Positions 17,161 to 27,894 are shown, numbered from the stretch's first letter. The stretch is DNA of 37,975 bases from Deltaproteobacteria bacterium (GCA_021817825.1 JAKAFS010000033.1:1-37975); one strand, 5' to 3'. The notes: generated by a model not told the origin, from the sequence alone. Made by a program: numbers and translations.

Positions 17161-17213
17161 AAGAGAAAAAAGAGGCCAAGCGGGCCAAAAAGTCCGGAAA
17201 AGGCGGAGAATAA
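17103..17213 (+). CDS. Small lysine-rich protein, 36 residues
   Basis: ATG 17103 follows a strong ribosome binding site GGAGG (17091-17095) and opens a 36-residue frame to TAA 17211-17213, overlapping the 3' end of the YgiQ-type gene by 58 bp in another frame. The product is made almost only of Lys, Ala, Glu, Gly and Asp (MGKDKDVKKEAKKKPAKTM at the start, SGKGGE at the end), strongly basic and without hydrophobic residues, so probably unstructured alone. Binding to nucleic acid or ribosome is only a guess. The ribosome binding site is the main argument that it is real. Confidence 0.6.
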   Translation: MGKDKDVKKEAKKKPAKTMKEKKEAKRAKKSGKGGE

Positions 17214-17222
17214 TTCCGTCGT

Positions 17223-17570
17223 TCAACTCCGTCCGTAGTCGTCGGCCAGCCGTTCGATGTCGTCCTCGCCGAAATAGTCGCCGGTCTGAACTTCGATGAA
17301 GGCCGCCTCGGTTCCGCCGGCATTGTGCAGACGGTGAACCGCTCCGCAGGGGATGTTGACGGCTTCGCCTATCCGCAAGGGGATCTCCCGACCGTCGAGG
17401 GTGACGACCGCCTCTCCCGAAAGGAGGTACCAGTGCTCCGCTCGACGGGCGTGGCGCTGTAGGCTCAGCCGCTTCCCCGGATAGACCACGATTCTCTTCA
17501 CCTTGTGATCCGGTTCATCGGCCAGAACCCGATAATATCCCCAGGGACGGTGATCCGACTCCATCCGCAT
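17223..17570 (-). CDS. Cupin protein of the type II mannose-6-phosphate isomerase family
   Basis: A 115-residue single cupin domain similar to the C-terminal isomerase half of bifunctional ManC/AlgA enzymes: RPWGYYRVL at the start, then KRLSLQRHARRAEHWYLLSG with metal-ligand histidines (His40, His46), and IPCGAVHRLHN. It could interconvert fructose-6-phosphate and mannose-6-phosphate and so feed the ManC at 6087-7157, but small proteins of this family are not all proven isomerases. The ribosome binding site GGAGG is 3 nt from this ATG and 9 nt from the ATG two codons later (17564), so the later start is as likely. It lies 9 bp after the malic enzyme stop, in the same transcript. Confidence 0.88.
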   Translation of the reverse strand: MRMESDHRPWGYYRVLADEPDHKVKRIVVYPGKRLSLQRHARRAEHWYLLSGEAVVTLDGREIPLRIGEAVNIPCGAVHRLHNAGGTEAAFIEVQTGDYFGEDDIERLADDYGRS

Positions 17571-17579
17571 GTTCCTCCT

Positions 17580-19010
17580 TTATCCTGAAAAATAAGCCTG
17601 TTTGTGCGCCAGCGTCCCTACGCCCGTACGGATCGCCGCCTCGCTCACCGCTTGGGCGACTTTCCCGGAGACCTGCCGGTTGAAGAGGCTGGGGATGATG
17701 TTGCTTTCCATCAGTTCCTCGGGAACCACACAGGCGGCGATGGCCCCGGCGGCCGCGATGAGCATCTCCCGGTTGATTTCCCGCGCCCGGCAGTCGAAGG
17801 CCCCCCGGAACAGGCCGGGGAAGCAGAGGGTGTTGCTGATCTGGTTGTCGTAATCGGGCCGGCCCGTGGCGATCACCCGGGCAAAGGGCTCCACATCGCC
17901 GGGCAGGACTTCGGGAACGGGATTCGCCAGGGCAAAAACAATCGCATCTTTGGCCATCTGCCGAAAAGCATCGGGATGAACCGATCGCGCCTCGGAAACG
18001 CCGATGAAGACGTCCGCCCCCGCAAGGGCGTCGGCCACGCCGCCCCGGAGCCCAGAGGGATTGGTGACCAGGGCGATCTCCTCCTTGACGGGGTGCATGT
18101 TCTCCCTCCGTCCCCGGTAGAGGATGCCGGCCCGATCGCAGCCGATGATCGGTCCGGCGCCGGCGGCGCCGAGCAGACGAATCAGGCCGATCCCGGCAGC
18201 GCCCAGGCCGCACACCACGATCCGCACCTCCGCAAGCCCCTTGCCGACCACCCGAAGGGCGTTGCTGAGCCCCGCCAGGACCGCCACCGCCCCGCTGTGC
18301 TGGTCGCTGTGAAAAACGGGAATGTCCAGTTCCTTCTTCAGCCGGCTTTCGATCCCAAAGCAGCGGGGCGACGAGATGTCTTCCAGCATGACGCCGCCGA
18401 ACCCCGGAGAGATCCATTTTACCGTTTTGACGATCTCTTCCGGATCGCGGGTATCGAGACAGATCGGAAAGGCATCGACGCCGCCGAAGTTCTTGAACAG
18501 CAGCGCCTTGCCCTCCATGACCGGCAGCGCCGCCCGCGGTCCGATGTCGCCGAGCCCGAGAACCGCCGTTCCGTCGGTGACGATGGCCACCGTATTTTTT
18601 TTGATGGTCAGTTCGTAGGCCCGCTCCGGCGACTCGTGAATGGCCATGGCGACTCTCGCCACGCCGGGCGTATAGGCCATCGCCAGATCGTAACGGGTCT
18701 TCAGGGGGACCTTGCTCATCACCTCGAGCTTCCCTCCCTGATGGAGCAGGAGGGTCCGGTCCGCCACGTTGAGCACTCGGATTTCTTCGATCCGCTTGAC
18801 TGCGGCGGTGATCAGTTTGGCCTCATCCAGATCGGGGGCGCTGGCCTCGATGTCGCGGATGATGTACCCGTCTTCGAAACCGACAATCGCGATGGCCCCG
18901 ACATCCCCTCCGGCCCGGCCGATGACCGACAAGACTTTTCCGAGCATCCCCGGCCGGTTAGGGATCCTGACCCGGAGCACCACGCTGTAGCTGGGATTCA
19001 TCTTGATCAT
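17580..19010 (-). CDS. NAD(P)-dependent malic enzyme with N-terminal ACT domain
   Basis: Oxidatively decarboxylates malate to pyruvate and CO2. The 476-residue protein starts with an ACT domain (about 7-80: VVLRVRIPNRPGMLGKVLSVI) that usually binds a small regulatory ligand such as an amino acid. The catalytic part has Tyr113 (MAYTPGVA), lysines in GKALLFKNFGG, metal ligands in MLEDISSPRCF (Glu210, Asp211) and HSDQHSGA, and the nucleotide site CGLGAAGIG (267-275). The start is chosen at the ATG 7 nt after GAGGAGG (19018-19024); the frame stays open 36 codons further up but that part does not look like protein. The cofactor (NAD or NADP) cannot be told. Confidence 0.93.
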   Translation of the reverse strand: MIKMNPSYSVVLRVRIPNRPGMLGKVLSVIGRAGGDVGAIAIVGFEDGYIIRDIEASAPDLDEAKLITAAVKRIEEIRVLNVADRTLLLHQGGKLEVMSKVPLKTRYDLAMAYTPGVARVAMAIHESPERAYELTIKKNTVAIVTDGTAVLGLGDIGPRAALPVMEGKALLFKNFGGVDAFPICLDTRDPEEIVKTVKWISPGFGGVMLEDISSPRCFGIESRLKKELDIPVFHSDQHSGAVAVLAGLSNALRVVGKGLAEVRIVVCGLGAAGIGLIRLLGAAGAGPIIGCDRAGILYRGRRENMHPVKEEIALVTNPSGLRGGVADALAGADVFIGVSEARSVHPDAFRQMAKDAIVFALANPVPEVLPGDVEPFARVIATGRPDYDNQISNTLCFPGLFRGAFDCRAREINREMLIAAAGAIAACVVPEELMESNIIPSLFNRQVSGKVAQAVSEAAIRTGVGTLAHKQAYFSG

Positions 19011-19081
19011 CTGACCGCCTCCTCTGCCCCGACGCGACGAGTCTATCTTTGATCTCGATCTCCAGAAACTGCATGGTCGTA

Positions 19082-19111
19082 ATCTTACACGCAGCGCTTC
19101 GGGAAAGTCAA
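19082..19111 (-). promoter_or_regulatory. Sigma70 promoter of the malic enzyme-cupin operon
   Basis: On the minus strand TTGACT (19106-19111), 18-bp spacer, TAAGAT (19082-19087), about 70 bp upstream of the malic enzyme ATG. Confidence 0.5.
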
Positions 19112-19195
19112 CCGTCACGAACCGGTTCTGCGCCGCTTTTCAATCAATTGCAGTTCTCGCGACTTCGCCAGGCGCACCGAACAGACCCAAAGAAT

Positions 19196-19216
19196 CCGTC
19201 TCCGCCGACGGTTTTT
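19196..19216 (+). other. Small hairpin with T-run in the feoAB leader
   Basis: CCGTC (19196-19200), loop TCCGCC, GACGG (19207-19211), then TTTTT (19212-19216). It looks like a weak intrinsic terminator or attenuator about 45 bp before feoAB. No clear promoter or Fur box was found in this divergent gap. Confidence 0.3.
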
Positions 19217-19260
19217 CACAACCGCGGGCATGCCCCTTTGCTGGATTTCCTGAGGACTTC

Positions 19261-21540
19261 ATGTTAAGAAGGCTTATGGAAATTGAAAAATTATCCGCCA
19301 AGGAAGAACAACCGGTCACGACGCTTCGCTACGGTGAAGAGGGGCTGATCCGCTCGATCAGGGGCGGCAATGCCCTGATCAGCCGGCTGGCGGGCCTGGG
19401 CATCACGTTGAATACCCGCATCCGCCTCCACCATGCGAGCGGCGGGTTGGTCATCGTCCAGGTCGCCGAAACGCGCGTGGCCCTGGGACACAGCGAAGCC
19501 GAGAAGATCCTGGTCAGCCCGATCCCCCCTCCCGGCGAAGCAAAGGACCGCCCCCTGCGGAGCCGCCCGCTGCTCGTCGCCCTCGCCGGTCAGCCCAATG
19601 CGGGCAAATCGACGGTATTCAACATTCTGACCGGGCTTTCCCAGCACGTCGGCAACTGGCCGGGAAAGACGGTGGAAAAAAAAGAAGGGTCCCACACGGC
19701 GGAGGGACGGGAACTGCGGATCGTCGATCTCCCCGGGACTTACAGCCTGACCTCCTTTTCGGAAGAGGAGCGCGTCGCCCGGGACTTCATCATCCATGAA
19801 GCGCCGGATGTGATCGTTCTTTTGGTCAACGCGGCCGCCCTGGAGAGAAGCCTCTACCTCCTTTCGGAACTGCTCCTGCTGACCCCGCCGGTCGTCGTCG
19901 CCGTGAATATGCTCGATGTGGCGGAACAGCAAGGCCTCCGTATCGATCCGGAGGCCCTGGAGAAAGCCCTCGGCGTTCCCGTGGTTCCGATGGTGGCCAC
20001 AAAGAACCGGGGGATCCGGGAGTTGGTGGAACGCATCATCGCCGTCTCCTGCGGCGAGGTGCTGCCCCGGATGAAACCGCTCCAGGTCCGGGCGGACCAT
20101 CGCGAACTCTTTCTGGAACTGACGGAACTGATCCAAGAAGCGGTGCCGCCTCCCTATTCGGTGGCCTGGGTCGTCGCCAAACTGATGGAAGGGGATCCCG
20201 AGGTGGCGGCCCTGATGGAGAAATCCCTCCCGCCGCCTCTTTCGGAGCGTGCCAAGGCCCTGCTGATCGCCCACGAGGATTCCCTCCATGCCATCGTCTG
20301 TAGCCGCTACGACTGGATCGAAGAGGTCACCCGGGCGGTGGTCTCGCGTTTCCGGATGGGCCAGGTGGTCATGACCGACCGGATCGACCATATCCTGACC
20401 CGGCCGCTCTTCGGGATCCCGGTCCTTCTGGCGGTCCTGGCCTGCGTGTTTGTGCTGACCTATAAAATCGGCTTCCCTCTCCAGAAGCTCCTGGAATCGC
20501 TCGTCACCGCTTCCGGAACCACTGTCGAACCGCTGCTGGCAGCGGCGCCCCTCTGGCTCAAGGGGCTGCTCGTCGAAGGGGTCATAGGCGGCGCAGGATC
20601 GGTGCTGACCTTTCTGCCCATCCTGCTGATTTTTTTCGCCACCCTGGCGCTGCTGGAAGACGTGGGCTACATGGCCAGGGCGGCTTTCGTCATGGACCGG
20701 TTCATGCATCTCATCGGCCTGCACGGCAAGAGCTTCATCCCCATGTGCATCGGCTTCGGCTGCAATGTCCCGGCGATCCTGGGCGTCCGGATCATCGAAT
20801 CGAAAAGGGCCCGTCTCCTGACGATGCTCCTGACCCCCTTCGTCCCCTGTACGGCGAGGCTTGCAGTCCTCACCTTCATCGCCGCCGCCGTTTTCGCATC
20901 CCAGGCGACGCTCGTCGTCTGGGCCCTCGTCGCCCTCAACATCCTGGTGCTGGGCGCCCTGGGGAGCGCCGTTCATACCTTCCTGATGAAGGCGGAGCCG
21001 ACCCCCTTCATCATGGAGCTCCCCCTCTACCACCGTCCGGACCCGCGGACGATCGGACAGGTCATCTGGACGCGGACCGTCTCCTTCGTCAAGAAGGCCG
21101 GCACGGTCATCCTGACCATGTCCATCCTGGTCTGGCTGCTGGCTTATTTTCCCTACGGCAAAACGGAAACGAGTTTCCTGGCGGAAATCGGACGCTTCAT
21201 CGAGCCCTTGGGCAGGCCTCTCGGCCTCGACTGGAAGATGATGACGGCGCTCCTGACCAGCCTTGTGGCCAAGGAAAATGCCGTGGCGACCTTGGGCGTG
21301 CTTTACGGCGTCGGCGACCAGGGGCTCCTGAAGGTGCTTCCCACGGTGATGAGCCACGCCTCGGCGTTGGCCTTTTTGACGGTCATCATGCTCTTCGTTC
21401 CCTGCGCCGCCACGATCGCCGTGATGCGGCGGGAAATGGCCGACCGTGTCTGGTTCGTCTCTTCGCTGGTCATGACGCTCGTCGTCTCCTATCTCGGGGG
21501 TCTGGCCGCCTATCGTCTGGCCCTCTGGGCAGGCTGGTAA
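19261..21540 (+). CDS. feoB: FeoA-FeoB fusion, ferrous iron transporter
   Basis: Inner-membrane Fe(II) uptake protein, used mostly without oxygen. The 759 residues begin with a FeoA-like SH3 domain (about 14-88: LRYGEEGLIRSIRGGNALISRLAGLGI), joined to the FeoB G domain: G1 GQPNAGKS (110-117), G3 DLPG (156-159), G4 NMLD (216-219). The membrane half carries the conserved cysteine gates FIPMCIGFGCNVPAI, FVPCTARLAVLTF and LFVPCAATIAVM. FeoA is normally a separate protein, so this is a natural fusion. The ATG at 19261 follows GAGGAC; a second ATG at 19276 is possible. The gene converges with the GAF/PAS gene, with 13 bp between. Confidence 0.95.
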   Translation: MLRRLMEIEKLSAKEEQPVTTLRYGEEGLIRSIRGGNALISRLAGLGITLNTRIRLHHASGGLVIVQVAETRVALGHSEAEKILVSPIPPPGEAKDRPLRSRPLLVALAGQPNAGKSTVFNILTGLSQHVGNWPGKTVEKKEGSHTAEGRELRIVDLPGTYSLTSFSEEERVARDFIIHEAPDVIVLLVNAAALERSLYLLSELLLLTPPVVVAVNMLDVAEQQGLRIDPEALEKALGVPVVPMVATKNRGIRELVERIIAVSCGEVLPRMKPLQVRADHRELFLELTELIQEAVPPPYSVAWVVAKLMEGDPEVAALMEKSLPPPLSERAKALLIAHEDSLHAIVCSRYDWIEEVTRAVVSRFRMGQVVMTDRIDHILTRPLFGIPVLLAVLACVFVLTYKIGFPLQKLLESLVTASGTTVEPLLAAAPLWLKGLLVEGVIGGAGSVLTFLPILLIFFATLALLEDVGYMARAAFVMDRFMHLIGLHGKSFIPMCIGFGCNVPAILGVRIIESKRARLLTMLLTPFVPCTARLAVLTFIAAAVFASQATLVVWALVALNILVLGALGSAVHTFLMKAEPTPFIMELPLYHRPDPRTIGQVIWTRTVSFVKKAGTVILTMSILVWLLAYFPYGKTETSFLAEIGRFIEPLGRPLGLDWKMMTALLTSLVAKENAVATLGVLYGVGDQGLLKVLPTVMSHASALAFLTVIMLFVPCAATIAVMRREMADRVWFVSSLVMTLVVSYLGGLAAYRLALWAGW

Positions 21541-21553
21541 TCGGCCGGAAAGG

Positions 21554-23761
21554 CTAGACACGCATCTCCGGCTCTTCACCCCGGTCCGTTCGCGACTCCT
21601 GCATGGTCACGAGCAGCAGCCGGAAATCCGCAAGGGCGAGGCGCGTCATCCTGATCTTCACCCGTTTCATCTCCTCCCGGGCGGAAACCGTTTCCGCATC
21701 GATCCCCTGGTCGATTCCGAGCCAGGCGCGGTTCAGTTCCGCCGCAAAAGCCTCCTGGTACGGATCGCGCAGCAGATCCATGATCCGGGCGCCCAGGAGT
21801 TGGTCCCGCCGCTTTCCCATCGTTTCCGGGCCGTTTTCCGTTGTCCCCTGGATGAAACCGTCCTTGTCCACCAGAAAGCCCGTCACGTCCCGGGCTTGGG
21901 CTTCGATCAGTTTGTCCCGGTGTTCCCGCATCAAAGCATAGGCCGCCTCCAGCTTTTGATTGGCTTCCGACAGATTGGCGTTCAAGGCGGCGATCTTCTC
22001 TTCTTCTTTTTTCCGGTCCGTGATATCGCGCATCACCCCGTCGTCCTGGAGATATCCGCCCTTTTCATCCCACAGCTTGTGGGAGGTCAGCTCTTCCCAG
22101 TAAACCGTCCCATCCTTGCCCAGGATGCGGAATTCCAGCCCCCTCGTCACGTTCCGACGCCGGACGATCGCCTCCTGAAAGTCACGGGCCACCGGTTCCC
22201 GATCTTCCGGATGAATCAGGCCGCTGAAGGGACTGCCGATCAGTTCCTCTTCCGAATAGCCATAGCGGGCGACGGTGCTGTTCATAGCCGTGATTTTTCC
22301 CCGATGGTCGATGGAAACGATGATGTCCGGGATATTGCCGACCAGGGTCCGGTAACGGTGTTCGCTTTCCTTCAGGGCCTCTTCCGCCCGCTTGCTTTCC
22401 GTAATGTCCCGGGCGACGGCCTGAAAACCGACGGGCTGCTCCTCCTTCGTCAACAATTGGACATGCTGTCCGATCCAGCGCAGGGAGCCATCCTGAACGA
22501 CAATGGGGAACTCGGCGTAGGTGCTGGACAGGTTCTCTGCGAGCTGCTTTTTGTAGAAAGCCTCCGTTTGCTCCCGGAAGTCCGGCCGGATCAGCGAGCG
22601 GTAGGTCTTGCCGAGAAGTTCGGCGGCGGAAAAGCCGACAATCCGCTCGGCGGCCGGGTTGACATAGGTAAACTGGCCGCCAAGGCCGATGCTGTAGATG
22701 ATATCGTTGCTCTTTTCGACCAAGAGCCGGAATTTATTTTCGCTTTCCACCAAGGCCCTCTCGGTCCGCAGGCGTCCTTCGCTCTCCTTCTCCAGTTCGC
22801 TATTATGCTGCCTGATCCTCGCCAATTGCTCCATGATTCTGGATTGCAGCAGGGCATTCTCCAAAGCAATGCTGATCTCCCGAAACATGATGGAAAGCAC
22901 CCGTTCATCGTTGCTGTCAAAGGGCCCGTCTTTTTTCTTCCCCGCAAGGTTCACGATCGCCGCTACGGTATCGCCCACGAAGATGGGCATGCTCAAAAAA
23001 GAGGGCGCACCGTATTTCGGATCGTTGGCCTTGAGGGTCCTCGGATCCTGCTCGATATCCCGAACCAGCAGCGGCCCTCTTTCCAAAAGGACCGCCTTGG
23101 CTACGGAACTGTCGATATTGAGGTAGGAACCTTTCGGCAAGGCCTCGCCATGCCCGATCGCCGCAGCCACTCGAAAACGGTAGAGAGTCGACAGATTGAT
23201 CGGTGTCGTTTTCGAGACGGGCACATTTTTCTGACGCGCTTCCGGCTCCACCATCAATACCGATCCGATGCCCGCCCCGGTCACGGCCATGGACTTTTCC
23301 AAGAGAAGTTGCATCTGCTCATCCATGTCGAGATTGCTTTTGGCAATCTCGGCCGACTCTTTGATGGTGGCGATTTCAAAGGCCTTCTGGGCCAGCTCTT
23401 CCGTCGTCCTATCGAGCCGCACAAGAAGGCTGGAGACCGAGGCCGATATCTCCCGCAATTCGAGGACATCGGTTTTGTCATCCATCGTGACCGACTGGCC
23501 GGACTCGGCTTTCTTCAAAGAGACCGCGATGCCGTAAAACCGGTCGAGAATCTGCCGCAGGATCACCATCCCCGCCAGGGCAAAAATGGCGAGTACGGCA
23601 AAGAGAATGACTTGCGAGGTGTCGAAGTGGTAGTGGCCTCGGTAGAGGATGTAGAAAAGGATCAGCAGCGGCAGGACAAAGATCAGAGCCTCAATGACGA
23701 CGAGCTTGTCACGGACGCTTTGCGGTTCCGCACCTTTCCGGCGAATAGAAAAAAACGTCAT
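21554..23761 (-). CDS. Membrane-anchored GAF/PAS sensory protein without recognisable output domain
   Basis: 735 residues. Two membrane helices near the N-terminus (about 20-40 and 50-69) with a short loop, a linker/HAMP-like coil, a GAF domain (about 135-310, MPIFVGDTVAAIVNLAGKK), then PAS domains (about 338-455 and 460-580), with PAC motifs FQAVARDITESKR and DGVMRDITDRKK, a coiled coil and a third degenerate PAS (about 620-720, FLVDKDGFIQGTTENG). No histidine kinase, GGDEF, EAL or HD domain follows; the protein ends after the last PAS. It may act through a partner. The start is ATG 23761, preceded by AGGGGGA; a 7-codon upstream extension is less likely. It is the last gene of a three-gene minus-strand group. 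Confidence 0.88.
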   Translation of the reverse strand: MTFFSIRRKGAEPQSVRDKLVVIEALIFVLPLLILFYILYRGHYHFDTSQVILFAVLAIFALAGMVILRQILDRFYGIAVSLKKAESGQSVTMDDKTDVLELREISASVSSLLVRLDRTTEELAQKAFEIATIKESAEIAKSNLDMDEQMQLLLEKSMAVTGAGIGSVLMVEPEARQKNVPVSKTTPINLSTLYRFRVAAAIGHGEALPKGSYLNIDSSVAKAVLLERGPLLVRDIEQDPRTLKANDPKYGAPSFLSMPIFVGDTVAAIVNLAGKKKDGPFDSNDERVLSIMFREISIALENALLQSRIMEQLARIRQHNSELEKESEGRLRTERALVESENKFRLLVEKSNDIIYSIGLGGQFTYVNPAAERIVGFSAAELLGKTYRSLIRPDFREQTEAFYKKQLAENLSSTYAEFPIVVQDGSLRWIGQHVQLLTKEEQPVGFQAVARDITESKRAEEALKESEHRYRTLVGNIPDIIVSIDHRGKITAMNSTVARYGYSEEELIGSPFSGLIHPEDREPVARDFQEAIVRRRNVTRGLEFRILGKDGTVYWEELTSHKLWDEKGGYLQDDGVMRDITDRKKEEEKIAALNANLSEANQKLEAAYALMREHRDKLIEAQARDVTGFLVDKDGFIQGTTENGPETMGKRRDQLLGARIMDLLRDPYQEAFAAELNRAWLGIDQGIDAETVSAREEMKRVKIRMTRLALADFRLLLVTMQESRTDRGEEPEMRV

Positions 23762-23821
23762 TTCAAGTTCCCCCTGTCGCACCTGGCAAACGTCGGCGCA
23801 AGGTTTCAGCCGCCTTCAGCT

Positions 23822-24601
23822 TCAAAGCTTTTTCAAAGTCGGGAAATGTGCAGTGGCCCGGTTTTGCAAACCTTCCAGAAGATCGTGGCGGGTCAGATCA
23901 TAACAGATCGGGGTGAGCGTGATCATGCCGCGCTTCAACGCCGAGGCGTCCGTTTCCTCATCCTCGCAGTCAGGCAGCGCCGTCTCGCCGGCCAGCCAGT
24001 AATAGGCATTCTCCCTTGGATCGATCCGTTTGTCGAAACGCTCCATCAGCCGCGCCCCTCCCTGCTTCGTCACCACCACGCCCCGGATCGCCGCTTCGGG
24101 AATCGCCGGAACATTCACGTTGAGTGCCACATGGGGCAGGGGATGTTCGAGAATGAAGGACGCCATCTGCCGGGCAAAGCGCGCGGCGACGGTGTAATCG
24201 GCGTCCCGATGGGTGTCCAGGGAGATCGCCAGGGAAGGAACGCCCAGGATCGCCGCTTCCGTGGCGGCCGAAACGGTCCCCGAATAGAGGACGTTGATCC
24301 CCACATTGGCGCCGCGGTTGATCCCCGAGACGACCAGGTCGATCGGTCCCTCGGCCAGTTCGCAGAGGCCGATCTTGACGCAGTCCGCCGGGGTGCCTGC
24401 CACGGCATGGCCCAGGAAAGCGCCGTTTTTGAAGGCCTTGCGAACCATCAGCGGTCGGAAGATCGTGATCGAGTGGCCGACGGCGCTCTGCTCGATCTCG
24501 GGCGCCACCACGAGACACTCGGCGTCTTTGGAAAGTTCCTGATAGAGAGCGGCAAGCCCCCGTGCATAGATCCCATCGTCATTGGTCAAAAGAAAACGCA
24601 T
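23822..24601 (-). CDS. surE: 5'/3'-nucleotidase SurE
   Basis: Metal-dependent survival protein that removes phosphate from nucleoside 5'- and 3'-monophosphates and short polyphosphate. The 259 residues carry the metal site MRFLLTNDDGI (Asp8, Asp9), GHSIT, VAGTPADCV, SGINRGANVG and YSGTVSAATEA. AGGA precedes the ATG by 6 nt. Often surE stands beside pcm; here it is between a periplasmic binding protein and a GAF/PAS protein, 8 bp after the former. Confidence 0.95.
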   Translation of the reverse strand: MRFLLTNDDGIYARGLAALYQELSKDAECLVVAPEIEQSAVGHSITIFRPLMVRKAFKNGAFLGHAVAGTPADCVKIGLCELAEGPIDLVVSGINRGANVGINVLYSGTVSAATEAAILGVPSLAISLDTHRDADYTVAARFARQMASFILEHPLPHVALNVNVPAIPEAAIRGVVVTKQGGARLMERFDKRIDPRENAYYWLAGETALPDCEDEETDASALKRGMITLTPICYDLTRHDLLEGLQNRATAHFPTLKKL

Positions 24602-24609
24602 CTTGAGTC

Positions 24610-25818
24610 CTATTTCACCTGCATGATCTGGCCGTCCTTGACGGTCAGAACGAAAAGTTCCTTTTCCGCATCCCGCGACGCCGGGAAGGAGGTCTTCCCG
24701 GTCACGCCGGGATACCCCTTGACTTGCAGAAATCCCTTGCCAAGCTCCTCCCGCGTGCCGCCCCGGTTTTCGGTCAGGAGCCGGACCGCCATCCCGGCCG
24801 CATCATAGACCAGCGCCTCCAGCACATCGGGCTCCCGTCCGTAAGCCATGTAAAAGGCCTCGGTAAACCGGTTGACCTGCGGTCGGAAACTGTTCGCGAA
24901 AAATCCGCTCACGAAAACGGCTCCCTGGAGATGAGCGGGGTCCGTCTTGAGGAGCTCCGGGGCATCCCAGCCACTGGTTCCCAAGAGCCGGATTCCGGTC
25001 AGATCGTAATAGACCAGTTGCGGTGCGATCAGCGCCACCCGCAAGGCGGCATCGGGGATGAACAGGGCATCGAAATCGACTGTCCGCTTCGGCGAGCCCC
25101 CCCCCGCGCCTTCCGCGCCGGATCGGACCGGAGCCCGGCCGCCGAGTGCCGCCACTTCCTCTGCAAAATCCGTCTGGTCCGTCTTGTAGGACCTTTCCCT
25201 GCGGATCGCCCCTCCTAGCCTGCGGACCTCGTCCTTGAAAAGCCGCGCCATCTCCCGGCCATAGAGATCGTCGGGATAAAGGATGGCAAACCGGCGCTGG
25301 CCAAGGGTCGTCCGGGCATACTCCACCAGGGTCCGAATCTGCATGGTCGCAGTCAGAAAATTGCGAAAAACGTACTCTCCGACCCCGGTGATGCCCTCCT
25401 TCTGGGTCAGGGTCAGGATCGGAATCTTCAGACGCTGGGCAGTCTTCGCGGCCTCCAGCGCCTCCTGACTTCCCAGGGGTCCGAGGATGCAGACGGCTCC
25501 GGCGGCGGCGAGCTTTTCCACCGCGGCACCGGCCACCGTCGGATCGCCACGGGAATCTTCAATCAGGAAACGGACCGGCGTCACCTTTGTCTCGTCGAAG
25601 AGGCCAGCCGCCAGAAGCGCTGCATCGAGGGCGCGATTGCCGAGTTCGGCATAGCGCCCCGTCAGCGGAAGGATCAAGCCGATCGTCTGCCGATCCGCTG
25701 CCTTTCCGTCTGCGGCCGCACAGATCGTCGGCAGGACGGACAGGGCAAGGCAGCAAACCAGGACGACCGCCCTGACCCGTCTTTGCCATTTTTGCCTTGC
25801 CGCTGTACGCTTAAGCAT
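24610..25818 (-). CDS. Periplasmic binding protein of the LivJ/LpoA-like type
   Basis: 402 residues. A basic N-terminus and hydrophobic stretch (VVLVCCLALSVLP) form a signal peptide; the cysteine after it is not in a good lipobox. The mature protein has the type I periplasmic-binding fold: IGLILPLTGRYAELGNRALDAALLA, ILGPLGSQEALEAAKTAQ, ILTLTQKEG, FAILYPDDLYGREMA, and a second lobe with ALVYDAAGMAVRLL. Such proteins bind amino acids for ABC uptake or, as LpoA-like proteins, help peptidoglycan synthases. No ABC permease or ATPase gene is adjacent, which favours a non-transport role (inference). A GTG three codons upstream (25827) is an alternative start. Confidence 0.88.
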   Translation of the reverse strand: MLKRTAARQKWQRRVRAVVLVCCLALSVLPTICAAADGKAADRQTIGLILPLTGRYAELGNRALDAALLAAGLFDETKVTPVRFLIEDSRGDPTVAGAAVEKLAAAGAVCILGPLGSQEALEAAKTAQRLKIPILTLTQKEGITGVGEYVFRNFLTATMQIRTLVEYARTTLGQRRFAILYPDDLYGREMARLFKDEVRRLGGAIRRERSYKTDQTDFAEEVAALGGRAPVRSGAEGAGGGSPKRTVDFDALFIPDAALRVALIAPQLVYYDLTGIRLLGTSGWDAPELLKTDPAHLQGAVFVSGFFANSFRPQVNRFTEAFYMAYGREPDVLEALVYDAAGMAVRLLTENRGGTREELGKGFLQVKGYPGVTGKTSFPASRDAEKELFVLTVKDGQIMQVK

Positions 25819-25890
25819 GCTCGTCACCCGTTCCGCACCTTACGGGGCGCCCCGCTCCTTTCGGAAGGGCCCCTGTATGATGCGTTATTA

Positions 25891-25899
25891 TCTATACCA
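25891..25899 (-). promoter_or_regulatory. Possible extended -10 promoter of the binding protein-surE-GAF/PAS operon
   Basis: On the minus strand TGG-TATAGA followed by TAAT gives an extended -10 element just after the dnaK terminator and about 75 bp before the first gene. No good -35 box is seen. Confidence 0.35.
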
Positions 25900-25918
25900 A
25901 ACGGGGTCCCGCGTCGAT

Positions 25919-25956
25919 AAAAAAAAGCCCGGGCAACTCATCAGAGCTGCCCGGGC
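25919..25956 (-). terminator. Intrinsic terminator after dnaK
   Basis: On the minus strand a perfect 9-bp stem GCCCGGGCA/TGCCCGGGC around a 12-nt loop is followed by eight T residues, 12 bp after the dnaK stop. It ends the gmhA-grpE-dnaK transcript. Confidence 0.9.
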
Positions 25957-25968
25957 CAAGAAGCGCCA

Positions 25969-27894
<1,926 letters not shown>

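Noticed and set aside
21800..24808. Plus-strand open frame of 1002 codons
   Set aside because: It lies opposite the GAF/PAS, surE and binding protein genes, which have clear family motifs. Long antisense frames are expected at this GC content.
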